Positions 34,920 through 43,813 of a stretch of 64,000 bases of DNA are shown here, piece after piece. The first letter of the stretch is position 1. Each line of letters starts with the position of its first letter. The stretch covers positions 1-64,000 of the forward strand of contig CAJQLF010000003.1 of NCBI GenBank assembly GCA_905479115.1, read 5' to 3'. This DNA comes from an uncultured Flavobacteriales bacterium (lineage in GTDB: Bacteria > Bacteroidota > Bacteroidia > Flavobacteriales_D > Sanyastnellaceae). The translations under genes were made by a program, and so were the position numbers. The notes under the pieces were generated by a model that was not told where the DNA came from, ran no database searches, and was given only the letters and a program-made list of their open reading frames with translations.

Positions 34920-35906
34920 TTACTGGATTTCCATCTGGAACGTTCCCTGCGCAATGTTCATGCTTTCACCGGTCAGTCCTACGACTGTCCCCATGAAGGT
35001 TCCTACGATGAACCCACCGGGTTGAGCGTCAACGTATGCAATTGCAACCGTCACACCTCCACCAAAATTGGTGCTGTAGCCATTGGCCGCCGGGTCCACG
35101 TAAGAGCACGATGATCCCGACGCCACAGAACATTGGACTTCAGCTCCCGCAATCCATCCCGTCAACGGCTGCTCAAGGATCAAAGCCAGACCGGCTCCTG
35201 CAGCCGTTAACCCCCCGAGTTCGATCGTAGTTCCAGACAATTGAGCCGTCACATCGACCTCCGCTTCCAGGGTCGTGCCATTGGCCTTCCAAGTAAGAAT
35301 TGACTCACATTCTGGACAATTCGCTCCTCCGCAATCGATGTACAACTCGTCGCCGTCCATGATCCCGTTTGCACAATTCACTCCATCTGGGCATGGACCA
35401 CAGGTCACGTTCGGGTTGTCACACGGCAGGTAGATATTCAATTCATAGTTTCCGCCGCAGTCCACCCCGATTTCATCACCGTTCATCATATCGTCGCAGC
35501 ACGTAGGACATGGTTCACAATCCGGACCGCCACAATCTATCCCTTGCTCCAAACCGTTGAGCAAGCCATCCCCACAAAGTTCTCCGCATGCCACCCCCGT
35601 GTCGCCGCCGCAATCAATTCCAGACTCGCCCGGATCTTGAACACCGTTAAAGCTGGGATCACATGGGTCACATTCACCACCACAATCCACCCAGGTTTCA
35701 CCCAAAAGTGCATCGTATTGACCGTTTTCACACGGGTCGCAAGCGGGACAAATAGGCCCACCGCAATCCACGAGCTCTTCGCCGTTGTTGAGAATCCCAT
35801 CGTAGCAGTTTTCTGGGATTTTATTATCATCATTCAAACACCCGCTGCCTGCAAAGAGCAGCAACATCAGGAGAGATGCAAAAGAAAAAGTAGACTGTTT
35901 CATCAT
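34920..35906 (-). CDS. Lipoprotein with DCGG cysteine repeats, function unknown
   Basis: This 328-residue protein has a lipoprotein signal (MLLLFAGSGC, Cys near residue 23). About six repeats at residues 33-200 follow with the form C-x-D/N-G-x-x-N-G-x-E-x-x-I/V-DCGG-x-x-C-x-x-C. The C-terminal 125 residues, after the last CPEC, form a separate Gly/Thr/Val-rich, probably beta, domain (LTWKANGTTLEAEVDVTAQL). The NG-x-E-x-G-x-DCGG repeat recurs in secreted proteins of Bacteroidota and Myxococcota. I do not recognise a function. It faces the OmpA-family gene with 12 bases between stops and is divergent from recJ. Confidence 0.72.
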   Translation of the reverse strand: MMKQSTFSFASLLMLLLFAGSGCLNDDNKIPENCYDGILNNGEELVDCGGPICPACDPCENGQYDALLGETWVDCGGECDPCDPSFNGVQDPGESGIDCGGDTGVACGELCGDGLLNGLEQGIDCGGPDCEPCPTCCDDMMNGDEIGVDCGGNYELNIYLPCDNPNVTCGPCPDGVNCANGIMDGDELYIDCGGANCPECESILTWKANGTTLEAEVDVTAQLSGTTIELGGLTAAGAGLALILEQPLTGWIAGAEVQCSVASGSSCSYVDPAANGYSTNFGGGVTVAIAYVDAQPGGFIVGTFMGTVVGLTGESMNIAQGTFQMEIQ

Positions 35907-36026
35907 CGAGAATGGATTATTACAGAGAATGGGCGAGACAATTGCACTAAATTAGGCTTTGCAAGATAAGTTGAACACGTTTGATTGCCATAGGTTGATA
36001 GAATTCCCTGAGGCGCAGCACAAATT

Positions 36027-37793
36027 ATGACCACACCACGACAATTGACCAACAGCGCTTGGACCGTGAAGGACCAGCCAAATGCCAATGCTGTCAAGCG
36101 TCTTATGGAGAACGCTGGCCTCACGCAGTTGGTTGCTTCTCTGCTGATTCAGCGGGGATTTGAGGACCAAGAAGAGGTGCTTGGATTCTTGAATCCCGCC
36201 CTTTCGGCGATGCATCACTCGCTTCTGATGAAGGATATGAAAGAGGCTGTGAGCCGATTGCATCAGGCCATTGAAGACGAGGAACGAATTCTTATTTACG
36301 GCGATTACGATGTCGATGGCACCACTGCAGTTGCCATGGTAGCGAGTTACCTCGAAGGTGTCGGCGGACAAGTCGAAACGTACATCCCCCGTCGGTATGA
36401 AGAAGGCTATGGCGTTAGTTTAGAAGGGGTGCGCTATGCATCGGAAAACCGTTTTTCCCTGATGCTTACGTTGGATTGCGGAACCAAGGATTTTGACTCT
36501 TTGCAGGACGCCGCTGAGCGTGGAATTGATGTCATCGTATGCGATCACCACTTGCCGGAAGAATCGTTGCCTGCCGCCTTTGCCGTATTAAACCCGAAAC
36601 GAAGCGATTGTCCATATCCCTTCAAGGAGCTGTCTGGGTGCGGTGTTGCCTTCAAGTTGCTGCAATCTCTGGCGAACCGAATGGATTTGCCTGAAAGTGG
36701 CATTTACGAAGAATTGGACCTTGTGGCCATTAGCATAGGCGCAGATCTTGTCGAACTCAAAGGCGAAAACAGGATCATGGCCTCGCAAGGGTTGCGTCAA
36801 TTGCGGAAGCGCCAACGTCCGGGCATCCTTGCCCTCATGAGGGCCGCGGACATTCACCAGGCACCTCAAACCGTCCGAGACATTAGCTTCACTTTGGGTC
36901 CGCGAATAAACGCGGCAGGGAGAATGGACCACGCCCAGCGCGTAGTGGACTTGTTAATGGAAAAAAACGATGCGCGAGCAAATGAAATGGCCCGAGAAAT
37001 CGAGGAAATGAACCTTCGCCGCAGAGATGTGGATGAGTCCACGACAGCAGAGGCACTGCTGCAGTTGGAGCAATCCCCCGAAGAAAGTTTTTGCAACATC
37101 GTCCACGGAGCAAATTGGCACCGAGGCGTTGTCGGAATCGTCGCCAGTCGAATGATTGAAAGCCGGTATAGGCCTTCCGTAGTTCTTTCTGAAGAAAATG
37201 GAGTTCTCATTGGAAGTACTCGGTCCGTGGACGGTGTCGACATGCATGACGCTTTGGAGTCTTGCTCAGATTTGTTGCTTCAATTCGGCGGCCATACCAT
37301 GGCAGCGGGACTCAGTCTGGATGCTAAAAACCTGGAAGCTTTTAAAATCCGTCTCAATGATGCCGTGCGAACTCAATTAAACGGCGTTACACCCAAGCCC
37401 ATCATCCGATGCGATCGCGAAGTCCATATTTCCGAGCTTTCCTTGGAGGCGCTTAAAGAGCTTGAACAGCTTGAACCCTTTGGCCCCGGGAATCCGACGC
37501 CAGTTTTTATCTTACGTAACGTAATCTCTGTTCGACCTCCGCGCACCATCGGTAACCAAGGGCGTCATCTGAAGATCGCCATCAAGGATCCATCCAGTGA
37601 TTCTCCAACCATCGATACCATTGGCTGGAATATGGGCGACCTCGCTCCTCAAATTAAGCAAAATGTCCCCCTTGATTTGGCATTCACGCTGGTCAAAAAC
37701 ACCTGGAAGCCAAGGGGTTGGCAGAATCGCACGGAACTCAACCTTCACCTGCGCTCCATTCAGCTCGCCTCCTCGCCAGAAACAGCCGGCTGA
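36027..37793 (+). CDS. recJ: Single-stranded-DNA-specific exonuclease RecJ
   Basis: This 588-residue DHH-family 5'-3' exonuclease acts in RecFOR recombination and mismatch repair. Motifs are LIYGDYDVDGTTA (motif I), LDCGTKD, VCDHHLPEE (the DHH) and GPRINAAGRMDHAQ, with the DHHA1 part in FGGHTMAAGLSL and a C-terminal OB fold. RecO, its pathway partner, is at 5-6 kb. Its last 34 bases overlap the end of the convergent mscS-type gene. Confidence 0.95.
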   Translation: MTTPRQLTNSAWTVKDQPNANAVKRLMENAGLTQLVASLLIQRGFEDQEEVLGFLNPALSAMHHSLLMKDMKEAVSRLHQAIEDEERILIYGDYDVDGTTAVAMVASYLEGVGGQVETYIPRRYEEGYGVSLEGVRYASENRFSLMLTLDCGTKDFDSLQDAAERGIDVIVCDHHLPEESLPAAFAVLNPKRSDCPYPFKELSGCGVAFKLLQSLANRMDLPESGIYEELDLVAISIGADLVELKGENRIMASQGLRQLRKRQRPGILALMRAADIHQAPQTVRDISFTLGPRINAAGRMDHAQRVVDLLMEKNDARANEMAREIEEMNLRRRDVDESTTAEALLQLEQSPEESFCNIVHGANWHRGVVGIVASRMIESRYRPSVVLSEENGVLIGSTRSVDGVDMHDALESCSDLLLQFGGHTMAAGLSLDAKNLEAFKIRLNDAVRTQLNGVTPKPIIRCDREVHISELSLEALKELEQLEPFGPGNPTPVFILRNVISVRPPRTIGNQGRHLKIAIKDPSSDSPTIDTIGWNMGDLAPQIKQNVPLDLAFTLVKNTWKPRGWQNRTELNLHLRSIQLASSPETAG

Positions 37794-38602
37794 ACGAGGT
37801 GAATGTCCCGCTGAGGAAATGGAATCTTGATGCCATTCGCTCGGAATTCCCTCTCAATACTGAATCGCACATTGCTCGAAATCAACTTTCGAAGGAACGG
37901 CTTTTCAATCCAGAAATACACCTTGAATTTCAAAGAAGAATCTGAAAATTCATCGAAGAGAATGGCGGTATCCTCCTTTCGGATGACTTCCTCTTCGGCG
38001 TTGGCGCAGTCCAATAAAATAGACCGCACTTTGGCTACATCTGAACCATAAGCCACCCCAACTTCGACCTGAATTAAAGTCGCCGGCTCTCCTTGGGTGA
38101 AGTTTCGGACCTTTTCTCCCGAAATCAATCCATTGGGCATCACAATTAAGTTGCCATATCGTGTGATGACGCGAGTCGATCGCAAATCAATGCGCTCCAC
38201 GCGCACCATCATCCCCTCCACTTCCAGTTCGTCACCAACGCGCACGCCGCCCTCAAAGAGCAAGACAAAACCTGAGACGACATCATTGAAGAAATTTTGC
38301 AAACCGATGCCCACGCCTACCAGCAAAGCAGCAGAACTCGCCCAGAACACCGTCATATCAATGTCCGCCGTATCCAAAGCGATGACCATGACGAAAAAGT
38401 AGACCACAGTTCGAATCAAGCGCATCACCATGAATCGCGTCCCTTCTGCGAAATTGGCGTTGCGCATAAACTTCCGCATGAAAATTCGAATCGACCAAAA
38501 CACAAGCTGCGCAGCGAGAAGTACACTTGAAAACAATAAAATCGCGCGAAGCGATAAATCGAATGAGCCAAGCGAAAGGCTGGAGTCAAGGAAATCCTGC
38601 AT
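37760..38602 (-). CDS. Mechanosensitive ion channel, MscS family
   Basis: This 280-residue small-conductance channel has three membrane segments (residues about 18-38, 63-80 and 88-115). The pore helix with glycine packing is SSAALLVGVGIGLQNFFNDVVSGFV; after it come the beta domain (VGDELEVEG, RVITRYGNLIVMPNG) and the alpha-beta C-terminal cage. It should open in the inner membrane on osmotic downshock. It overlaps recJ tail to tail by 34 bases, and a perfect CAGCCGGCTG palindrome lies in that overlap. Confidence 0.92.
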   Translation of the reverse strand: MQDFLDSSLSLGSFDLSLRAILLFSSVLLAAQLVFWSIRIFMRKFMRNANFAEGTRFMVMRLIRTVVYFFVMVIALDTADIDMTVFWASSAALLVGVGIGLQNFFNDVVSGFVLLFEGGVRVGDELEVEGMMVRVERIDLRSTRVITRYGNLIVMPNGLISGEKVRNFTQGEPATLIQVEVGVAYGSDVAKVRSILLDCANAEEEVIRKEDTAILFDEFSDSSLKFKVYFWIEKPFLRKLISSNVRFSIEREFRANGIKIPFPQRDIHLVQPAVSGEEAS

Positions 38603-38611
38603 ATCGATTAA

Positions 38612-40654
38612 TTAAGGAAGTATAGCGGTACCAAAGTACGTTGTGATTTTGCGCTTCTGCTCATCCAGCTCTTTGCGTTTGATCAGTAATTCACGCATGC
38701 CTGCAATAGCACTTTCCTCTCCATTGTCAATGGCCGTGGCAAGAGCGGTTAACTGTTCTTGCAATCCTGCGATTTCTTGTCTGTTGTCGTTCAATTTTAG
38801 CAGATGGAGGGAATCCATTAAGGCCTTGTTGAGCAGGTCTTCTTCGCGTGCCGCATAAATTTGATGTACCTCCTCCCATCGCTTGCTCACCTCGTATTTG
38901 TCTACCACTGCTCCCACAACAAATGCCTGAATTTCGGGATCTGGATGTTTCATGAAGGCGTCCAGCTCGGGCACCAATTCCCGCTCATGGTGCTCCATGA
39001 AGACGGCATAAATTTTGGCCAATAACGCGTCTTTCACTTCAAAGTTCAAACTCTCCATGTATTCAATGACATAGTGAGCAAAGGCCAGAGCTACAGGTTC
39101 CTCCTCGCCTGAATTTTGAGGCGTAAAAGGCACCGACCCAAAGCGCAACATCCTTCGCACCAAATCTCGTTCGATGATGGTTCGATGGCGCTCTGCATCA
39201 CGCAGCGGGAGGTCCAGGCTATTTTCGTCCAGAGGATCCTGAGCGTCTGACCAATCTGGCGGCACGTGCAAGTCCGGCGGAGCCGATGAATCTGCACGTT
39301 CACGCTGCTTTCGAAATTCCTCGCGCTTCTCGGCTTTTTGCTCCTCCACCAGCCGGGACCGGATAATCTTGTTGATTTCGGATTGAAGGACATCCTCCGA
39401 CATCCCCAACTCCTCCGCCGCCAATTTCAAATAGACGCCCTGTTGGATGGCGTCTGGAATAACCGAAACCGACCCGAGAATGCTGTGAATCATCTCCGAG
39501 CGCTTCACCGGATCGTCCGCTGCCTCTTGGGTGAGTAAATTCAGTTTGAAAGCAACGAAGTCCTTCGCTTCATCAGCAATGTGTGCGCGCAAAGTTTCGG
39601 ATGGCACTTTTTTGCTGTAGCTGTCGGGATCGTCCCCGTCCGGAAACAGAACAACATGGACGTTAAGTCCTTCGGCGAGCAACAAATCAATTCCGCGAAG
39701 CGAAGCGCGAATTCCCGCCGCATCACCGTCAAAAAGAACCGTGATGTTCTTTGTGTATCGGCGAATCAATTTTATCTGATTGACTGTGAGTGCCGTTCCG
39801 CTGGAGGAGACCACGTGCTCAATACCCGCTTGATGCAAGGCCATCACATCCGTATAGCCTTCTACCAACAGCACCCGATCTTCCTTGGTAATTGCCGGCT
39901 TCGCTAAGTGCAACCCAAAGAGTACATCGCCCTTGTGATACAGCGGGCTTTCCGGGCTATTAAAATACTTTGCAACCTTCTTTTCCGTGCTCAGCGTGCG
40001 GCCACCAAAAGCAATGGTACGGCCCGTAACGTCTCGGATGGGGAACATCACACGGCCCTTGAAGAAATCCCAAGGCTTGCCGTCCTTTTCCTTTGCCAAG
40101 CCCAACGCCAAAAGACGTTCCAATTGATACCCTGCATCGGAAGCAGCCGTGCTCATGGCATCCCACGAATCCGGACAATAGCCTATCTTGAATGTCTTCA
40201 GTGTATCGGCACGAAACCCGCGGCTTTCGAAGTAGCTCAATCCGATCGCTTGGCCCTCTTTCGAATCGTGGAGTTGTTGGGTCAACCAACCCTGCGCCCA
40301 CGCATTTACCGCCAAAAGACTTTCCCGCTCCGTGCGCTCTTGTTGCTGTTCTGGCGAAATCTCTTTCTCCTCAATTTCAATTCCATACCGCTCGGCGAGT
40401 TGCTTGATGGCTTGAGGAAAACTCAGTTTTTCCAATTCCATCAAGAATGTCACCACACTGCCCCCTTTGTCACTTGAAAAGCATTTGAAAATGCCCTTCT
40501 CTGGCAAAACATAGAAAGACGGTGTCTTTTCGTTAGTAAACGGACTGAGGCCGCGAAAACCACTCCCTGATTTTTTTAATTCAACGTAATCCCCAACCAC
40601 GTCTTCAATGACGGCAGTATGCAATACGAGGTCTACAGTTTCAGCGGGAATCAT
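38612..40654 (-). CDS. dnaG: DNA primase with degenerate CHC2 zinc-binding domain
   Basis: This 680-residue primase makes RNA primers at the replication fork. The TOPRIM core has LLVEGYTDVMALHQAG and VLFDGDAAG (acidic metal ligands); the RNA polymerase fold includes YFESRGF and AFGGRTLS; the C-terminal helical region would bind DnaB helicase. The N-terminal CHC2 finger is present in outline (GLSPFTNEKTPSF, then KCFSSDKGG), but of the Cys-His-Cys-Cys ligands only one cysteine remains. I recall the same loss in other Flavobacteriia. It has its own -7 box (40672-40679), beyond which lies a strong terminator that insulates it. Confidence 0.95.
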   Translation of the reverse strand: MIPAETVDLVLHTAVIEDVVGDYVELKKSGSGFRGLSPFTNEKTPSFYVLPEKGIFKCFSSDKGGSVVTFLMELEKLSFPQAIKQLAERYGIEIEEKEISPEQQQERTERESLLAVNAWAQGWLTQQLHDSKEGQAIGLSYFESRGFRADTLKTFKIGYCPDSWDAMSTAASDAGYQLERLLALGLAKEKDGKPWDFFKGRVMFPIRDVTGRTIAFGGRTLSTEKKVAKYFNSPESPLYHKGDVLFGLHLAKPAITKEDRVLLVEGYTDVMALHQAGIEHVVSSSGTALTVNQIKLIRRYTKNITVLFDGDAAGIRASLRGIDLLLAEGLNVHVVLFPDGDDPDSYSKKVPSETLRAHIADEAKDFVAFKLNLLTQEAADDPVKRSEMIHSILGSVSVIPDAIQQGVYLKLAAEELGMSEDVLQSEINKIIRSRLVEEQKAEKREEFRKQRERADSSAPPDLHVPPDWSDAQDPLDENSLDLPLRDAERHRTIIERDLVRRMLRFGSVPFTPQNSGEEEPVALAFAHYVIEYMESLNFEVKDALLAKIYAVFMEHHERELVPELDAFMKHPDPEIQAFVVGAVVDKYEVSKRWEEVHQIYAAREEDLLNKALMDSLHLLKLNDNRQEIAGLQEQLTALATAIDNGEESAIAGMRELLIKRKELDEQKRKITTYFGTAILP

Positions 40655-40671
40655 GGCAATTCGGTGAAACT

Positions 40672-40679
40672 CAAATGTA
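40672..40679 (-). promoter_or_regulatory. -7 promoter box of dnaG
   Basis: Minus-strand TACATTTG matches TAnnTTTG and lies 17 bases before the dnaG ATG. It is downstream of the terminator at 40708-40740, so dnaG is transcribed independently of anything coming from the right. Confidence 0.5.
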
Positions 40680-40707
40680 CAACGACCGTTTCGATTGCGG
40701 AGGGGAC

Positions 40708-40740
40708 AAAAAAAAAGACTTCACGCCGTTGCGCGAAGTC
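40708..40740 (-). terminator. Strong orphan Rho-independent terminator upstream of dnaG
   Basis: On the minus strand GACTTC and GAAGTC enclose an inner GCG/CGC pair with a four-base loop, followed by nine T. No minus-strand gene lies to the right: the next gene, the histidine kinase, is on the plus strand. The 275-base gap between dnaG and the kinase otherwise holds the dnaG promoter box, the kinase promoter box and no convincing reading frame. An unannotated minus-strand RNA ending here is the simplest reading. Confidence 0.65.
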
Positions 40741-40915
40741 CCTTTCTGGCCATCGCTGACCGAACCTAAAACCTAACCCCTTCGCAAAAATCAACGTCTA
40801 CTAAGGGTGAGAAAACTCGAGGCAAACATCGCAGAGGGGCCCCAAGGGAATGTGATGGATTTGTTAATGGTTGTTGAAGTTTTGCAGACGGTTCTTGCTG
40901 CGGGGCGATTCCCGC

Positions 40916-40923
40916 TACCTTCG
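40916..40923 (+). promoter_or_regulatory. -7 promoter box of the histidine kinase gene
   Basis: TACCTTCG (TAnnTTCG) with TTG 18 bases upstream (in TTCTTG) lies 7 bases before the TTG start at 40931. Confidence 0.45.
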
Positions 40924-40930
40924 CTTCATC

Positions 40931-42271
40931 TTGGCAAAAGGAAAGAAAAAGCAGTCGATCCCCTGGTTCGTTGTCGCCATGGTGTTGGCTTTCGTCACCA
41001 TGAGCACCATCCAAATTGTGTGGTTGAGATCATCCGTGCAGATGCGGGAGCAAATTTTTGACGATAACGTGCAGCATTCGTTGAGTCAAGCCGCAGAGAT
41101 GCTCAACAAGAGCACGACCAGCATGCTGCAGATTGACCTGGAGGCGGTTCCAACAAGTGGAGCCCCCGATGAAATCACCCGCCCAAAGCAGTCGATTGGC
41201 AGCGGTCTAGACGCCGAGGAGACGCGCATGCTGAGGCGGATTGAAGCGTTGGCCATTGACAGTGTTCTTCCTTTGCTCTTGAAGGCTCACGGCATTGAAG
41301 TGGGCGCGATCATAGGGGTCTTCGACCGGTATGGTCAACCTGTATACCTCGATGAGGCCCATGATCCATACCTCGAAAACCTCGCCAAGAGCATTCACAA
41401 AGTCTCGCTCAGTTCCTTGAGCTTGCACCTCCACTTTCCCAACAAGAATCAATTTCTACTTCATAATCTTCTCGGCCAATTTGCCCTTACAGGGCTGATG
41501 TTGGCGATTATAGCGTGGGGGTTTTTCACCGCTGTCATTGGGGCGGCCCGCAACAAAAGAATCGACCGCATTCGCCGGGACTTGATGAATAATTTGACGC
41601 ATGAGTTGAAAACACCCATCAGCACCATTGGTCTTGCTTCCGAGGCGCTCAAAGATCCCGATATGCAGCGGGATTCAGAAAGCTTCAACTACTACATCGG
41701 ACTGATCAATGAAGAAAATAAGCGACTCGGGATGTTAGTTGAAAACGTGCTGCAGGCGAGTTTGGCAGATTCCGGTAAGATGCAACTGTTCAAGCAGACG
41801 TTGAACGTTCACGATTTAATCCGTGAAGTTTCGAAGAACGTAGCAATCCAAGTCAGGAAGCACGGAGGCAAAGTGAAACTGGAATTGGAAGCAGAAGACC
41901 CCCTGGTATTCGGCGATCGCATCCACCTGAGCAATGTGGTTTTCAATCTGGTAGACAACGCAATCAAGTACGCAGTTGGAGACTTGGTTCTGCATATTTC
42001 CAGCGAGCAAGCAACAGATGGGGTGGAATTGCGTTTTAAGGACAACGGCATCGGAATTGCAAAAGAGCATTTAGGCAAGGTATTTGATAGATTGTACCGA
42101 GTGCCAACCGGAAACGTCCACGACGTCAAGGGCTTCGGATTGGGTTTGAGCTACGTCAGCACCGTAGTAGATCGCCATGATGGATCCATTCGCGTCGAAA
42201 GTGAGCCGGGAAAGGGAAGCACTTTCATTCTAAGATTGCCTCGCAACGAAATTGAACTAAAGAAAACCTAA
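40931..42271 (+). CDS. Membrane sensor histidine kinase
   Basis: This two-transmembrane sensor kinase has 446 residues from TTG 40931, which gives AKGKKKQSIPWFVVAMVLAF, a proper basic start and first membrane helix. The in-frame ATG at 40871 would lie upstream of the promoter box, and the ATG at 40979 would cut the helix. A periplasmic region of about 150 residues follows, a second helix (LTGLMLAIIAWGFFTAVIG), the phosphoacceptor His in NLTHELKTPIST, the N box NLVDNAIKYA and G boxes DNGIGIAKEHLGKVFDR and GFGLGLSYV. The signal sensed is unknown. The regulator follows 4 bases later. Confidence 0.92.
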   Translation: MAKGKKKQSIPWFVVAMVLAFVTMSTIQIVWLRSSVQMREQIFDDNVQHSLSQAAEMLNKSTTSMLQIDLEAVPTSGAPDEITRPKQSIGSGLDAEETRMLRRIEALAIDSVLPLLLKAHGIEVGAIIGVFDRYGQPVYLDEAHDPYLENLAKSIHKVSLSSLSLHLHFPNKNQFLLHNLLGQFALTGLMLAIIAWGFFTAVIGAARNKRIDRIRRDLMNNLTHELKTPISTIGLASEALKDPDMQRDSESFNYYIGLINEENKRLGMLVENVLQASLADSGKMQLFKQTLNVHDLIREVSKNVAIQVRKHGGKVKLELEAEDPLVFGDRIHLSNVVFNLVDNAIKYAVGDLVLHISSEQATDGVELRFKDNGIGIAKEHLGKVFDRLYRVPTGNVHDVKGFGLGLSYVSTVVDRHDGSIRVESEPGKGSTFILRLPRNEIELKKT

Positions 42272-42275
42272 CGAC

Positions 42276-42980
42276 ATGAGCGAATCATCCCAAACCGCCA
42301 TTCTTCTTTGCGAAGACGACCCTAATTTGGGACGCCTTTTATCTGATTACTTAAAAGCCAAAGGGTTCGACACTACGTGGGCAAAGGACGGGGTAGAAGG
42401 AATCAAAGAATTCCACCGAGGAGCATTTGACTTTGTGATATTGGATGTCATGATGCCCCGAAAAGACGGCTTTCAAGTGGCCGAGGAAATCCGACAAGAA
42501 AGTCGGCACTTACCCATCCTATTCCTAACCGCACGTTCCACCAACGAGGATACCCTTGAGGGATTCAAAGTTGGCGCGGACGATTACATGACCAAGCCCT
42601 TTAGCATGGAGGAACTGCTGCTTCGCATTCAGGCTATTTTGCGCAGAAGCGCGGCTCTGCCCGAAGAAGACGAACAAGTCGGTGAAATCAAAATTGGCGA
42701 ATTCTCATTCGATTACAACACGCAAATGCTGCGAATTCAAGGAGAAGACCAGCGTTTAACCACCAAGGAAAACGAATTGTTATTTCTGCTCTGTAAGCAC
42801 CGGAACACCCTGCTAGAGCGCACGCACGCTCTAAGGTCAATCTGGGGTGATCCCAACTACTTCAACGGACGATCCATGGATGTTTACATCGCCAAATTGC
42901 GACGACACCTGAAGCGGGACGAAAGCATTCAGATACTCAATGTTCATGGGAAGGGCTTCAAAATGCTTGCCTCGGAGTAG
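42276..42980 (+). CDS. OmpR-family response regulator
   Basis: This 234-residue regulator has a receiver domain (acidic pocket ED near residue 15, phospho-acceptor Asp in FVILDVMMPRKDG, conserved Thr in LFLTARS and Lys in MTKPF) and a C-terminal winged-helix DNA-binding domain (LTTKENELLFLLCKH, RSMDVYIAKLRRHL). It pairs with the kinase upstream as one two-component system. Its targets cannot be read from the window. Confidence 0.95.
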   Translation: MSESSQTAILLCEDDPNLGRLLSDYLKAKGFDTTWAKDGVEGIKEFHRGAFDFVILDVMMPRKDGFQVAEEIRQESRHLPILFLTARSTNEDTLEGFKVGADDYMTKPFSMEELLLRIQAILRRSAALPEEDEQVGEIKIGEFSFDYNTQMLRIQGEDQRLTTKENELLFLLCKHRNTLLERTHALRSIWGDPNYFNGRSMDVYIAKLRRHLKRDESIQILNVHGKGFKMLASE

Positions 42981-43027
42981 CTGCTTTTTGGCACGGTGTT
43001 GGCTTCTATCTAAGAAACAAGACCGTC

Positions 43028-43723
43028 ATGAAAAAACAACCTGCATTCCGCCGCCATTTCGAGCTTGGGCTCATCGCATCCATGGCCTTTGTACTCGCTG
43101 CATTTGAATGGACTGCTGTCGAATATGGCTCCTCCGATGGTTGGAATTACACTCCATACCAATCTCTCGAAGCCGAATTGGTTCCCGTGCATGTTCCTTC
43201 AAAGCCCCCTCCTCCCAATCGGCCGTTGAATGTTGCCCCTGAAATCCATCCCGATCCCCCGCGTCCCGCTCCGCTGCCTGACCCCGCGCCGGATGTGGAC
43301 CCGTTGCTTGGGAAAATTCAATCCTTCGACTTCGGCAATTTTGGCGAGGGCGAGGATTGGGAGGAAATCGAAACGGTCCTGGTCGCCGAGCACATGCCTC
43401 ATTTCTATGACTGCACCAATGTCCTTGACCGCGATGCAGAGCGCACGTGCACGGAGCAACAACTGATTGCCCTAATCCAATCATGCGCGAAATTCCCCCC
43501 GCTTCTTAGGGAATCCGGAATAGGTGGGGTCGTTTATCTGCAGTTCAATATCAATGAATTTGGGCACATCACAGATGAAAAAATCCTCAAGGAAGCCCAC
43601 CCCAAACTCAACAAAGCTGCCCTTGAGGCGCTCCAATGCATACCGCCCCTGGTCCCCGGGACACAACTGGGCAAGCCCGTGAGAGTCACCTACACCATGC
43701 CCGTCCGATTCACCGTTCGTTAA
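43028..43723 (+). CDS. TonB-like energy transducer (TonB C-terminal domain)
   Basis: This 231-residue protein has one N-terminal membrane segment (LGLIASMAFVLAAFEWTAV), a proline-rich periplasmic stretch (KPPPPNRPLN, PDPPRPAPLPDPAPD) of about 35 residues, and a C-terminal TonB fold (GGVVYLQFNINEFGHITDEKI, then ALEALQCIPPLVPGTQLGKPVRV). The domain order is that of TonB, which couples the inner-membrane proton gradient to outer-membrane receptors such as the one at 2.7-5.2 kb. ExbB/ExbD are not in the window. Three cysteines in the linker (CTNV, CTEQ, QSCAK) are unusual. Confidence 0.8.
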   Translation: MKKQPAFRRHFELGLIASMAFVLAAFEWTAVEYGSSDGWNYTPYQSLEAELVPVHVPSKPPPPNRPLNVAPEIHPDPPRPAPLPDPAPDVDPLLGKIQSFDFGNFGEGEDWEEIETVLVAEHMPHFYDCTNVLDRDAERTCTEQQLIALIQSCAKFPPLLRESGIGGVVYLQFNINEFGHITDEKILKEAHPKLNKAALEALQCIPPLVPGTQLGKPVRVTYTMPVRFTVR

Positions 43724-43749
43724 ATTCGAGCAAGCAATCACAAAACAGA

Positions 43750-43780
43750 TTGAATTTAAACGCATCGAACACTACCTTTG
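43750..43780 (+). promoter_or_regulatory. Promoter of the prs-rplY-pth operon
   Basis: TTG at 43750-43752 and TACCTTTG at 43773-43780 are separated by 20 bases, the best -33/-7 pair in the window. The -7 box is 33 bases before the prs ATG. Confidence 0.6.
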
Positions 43781-43813
43781 CACGCCTTATAAAGCACTGC
43801 ATCCGTGTCTCAT

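Noticed and set aside
40766-41061. Short frames on both strands in the dnaG-kinase gap
   Set aside because: They lack conserved features and cross the kinase promoter and coding start; a non-coding RNA fits the terminator better.
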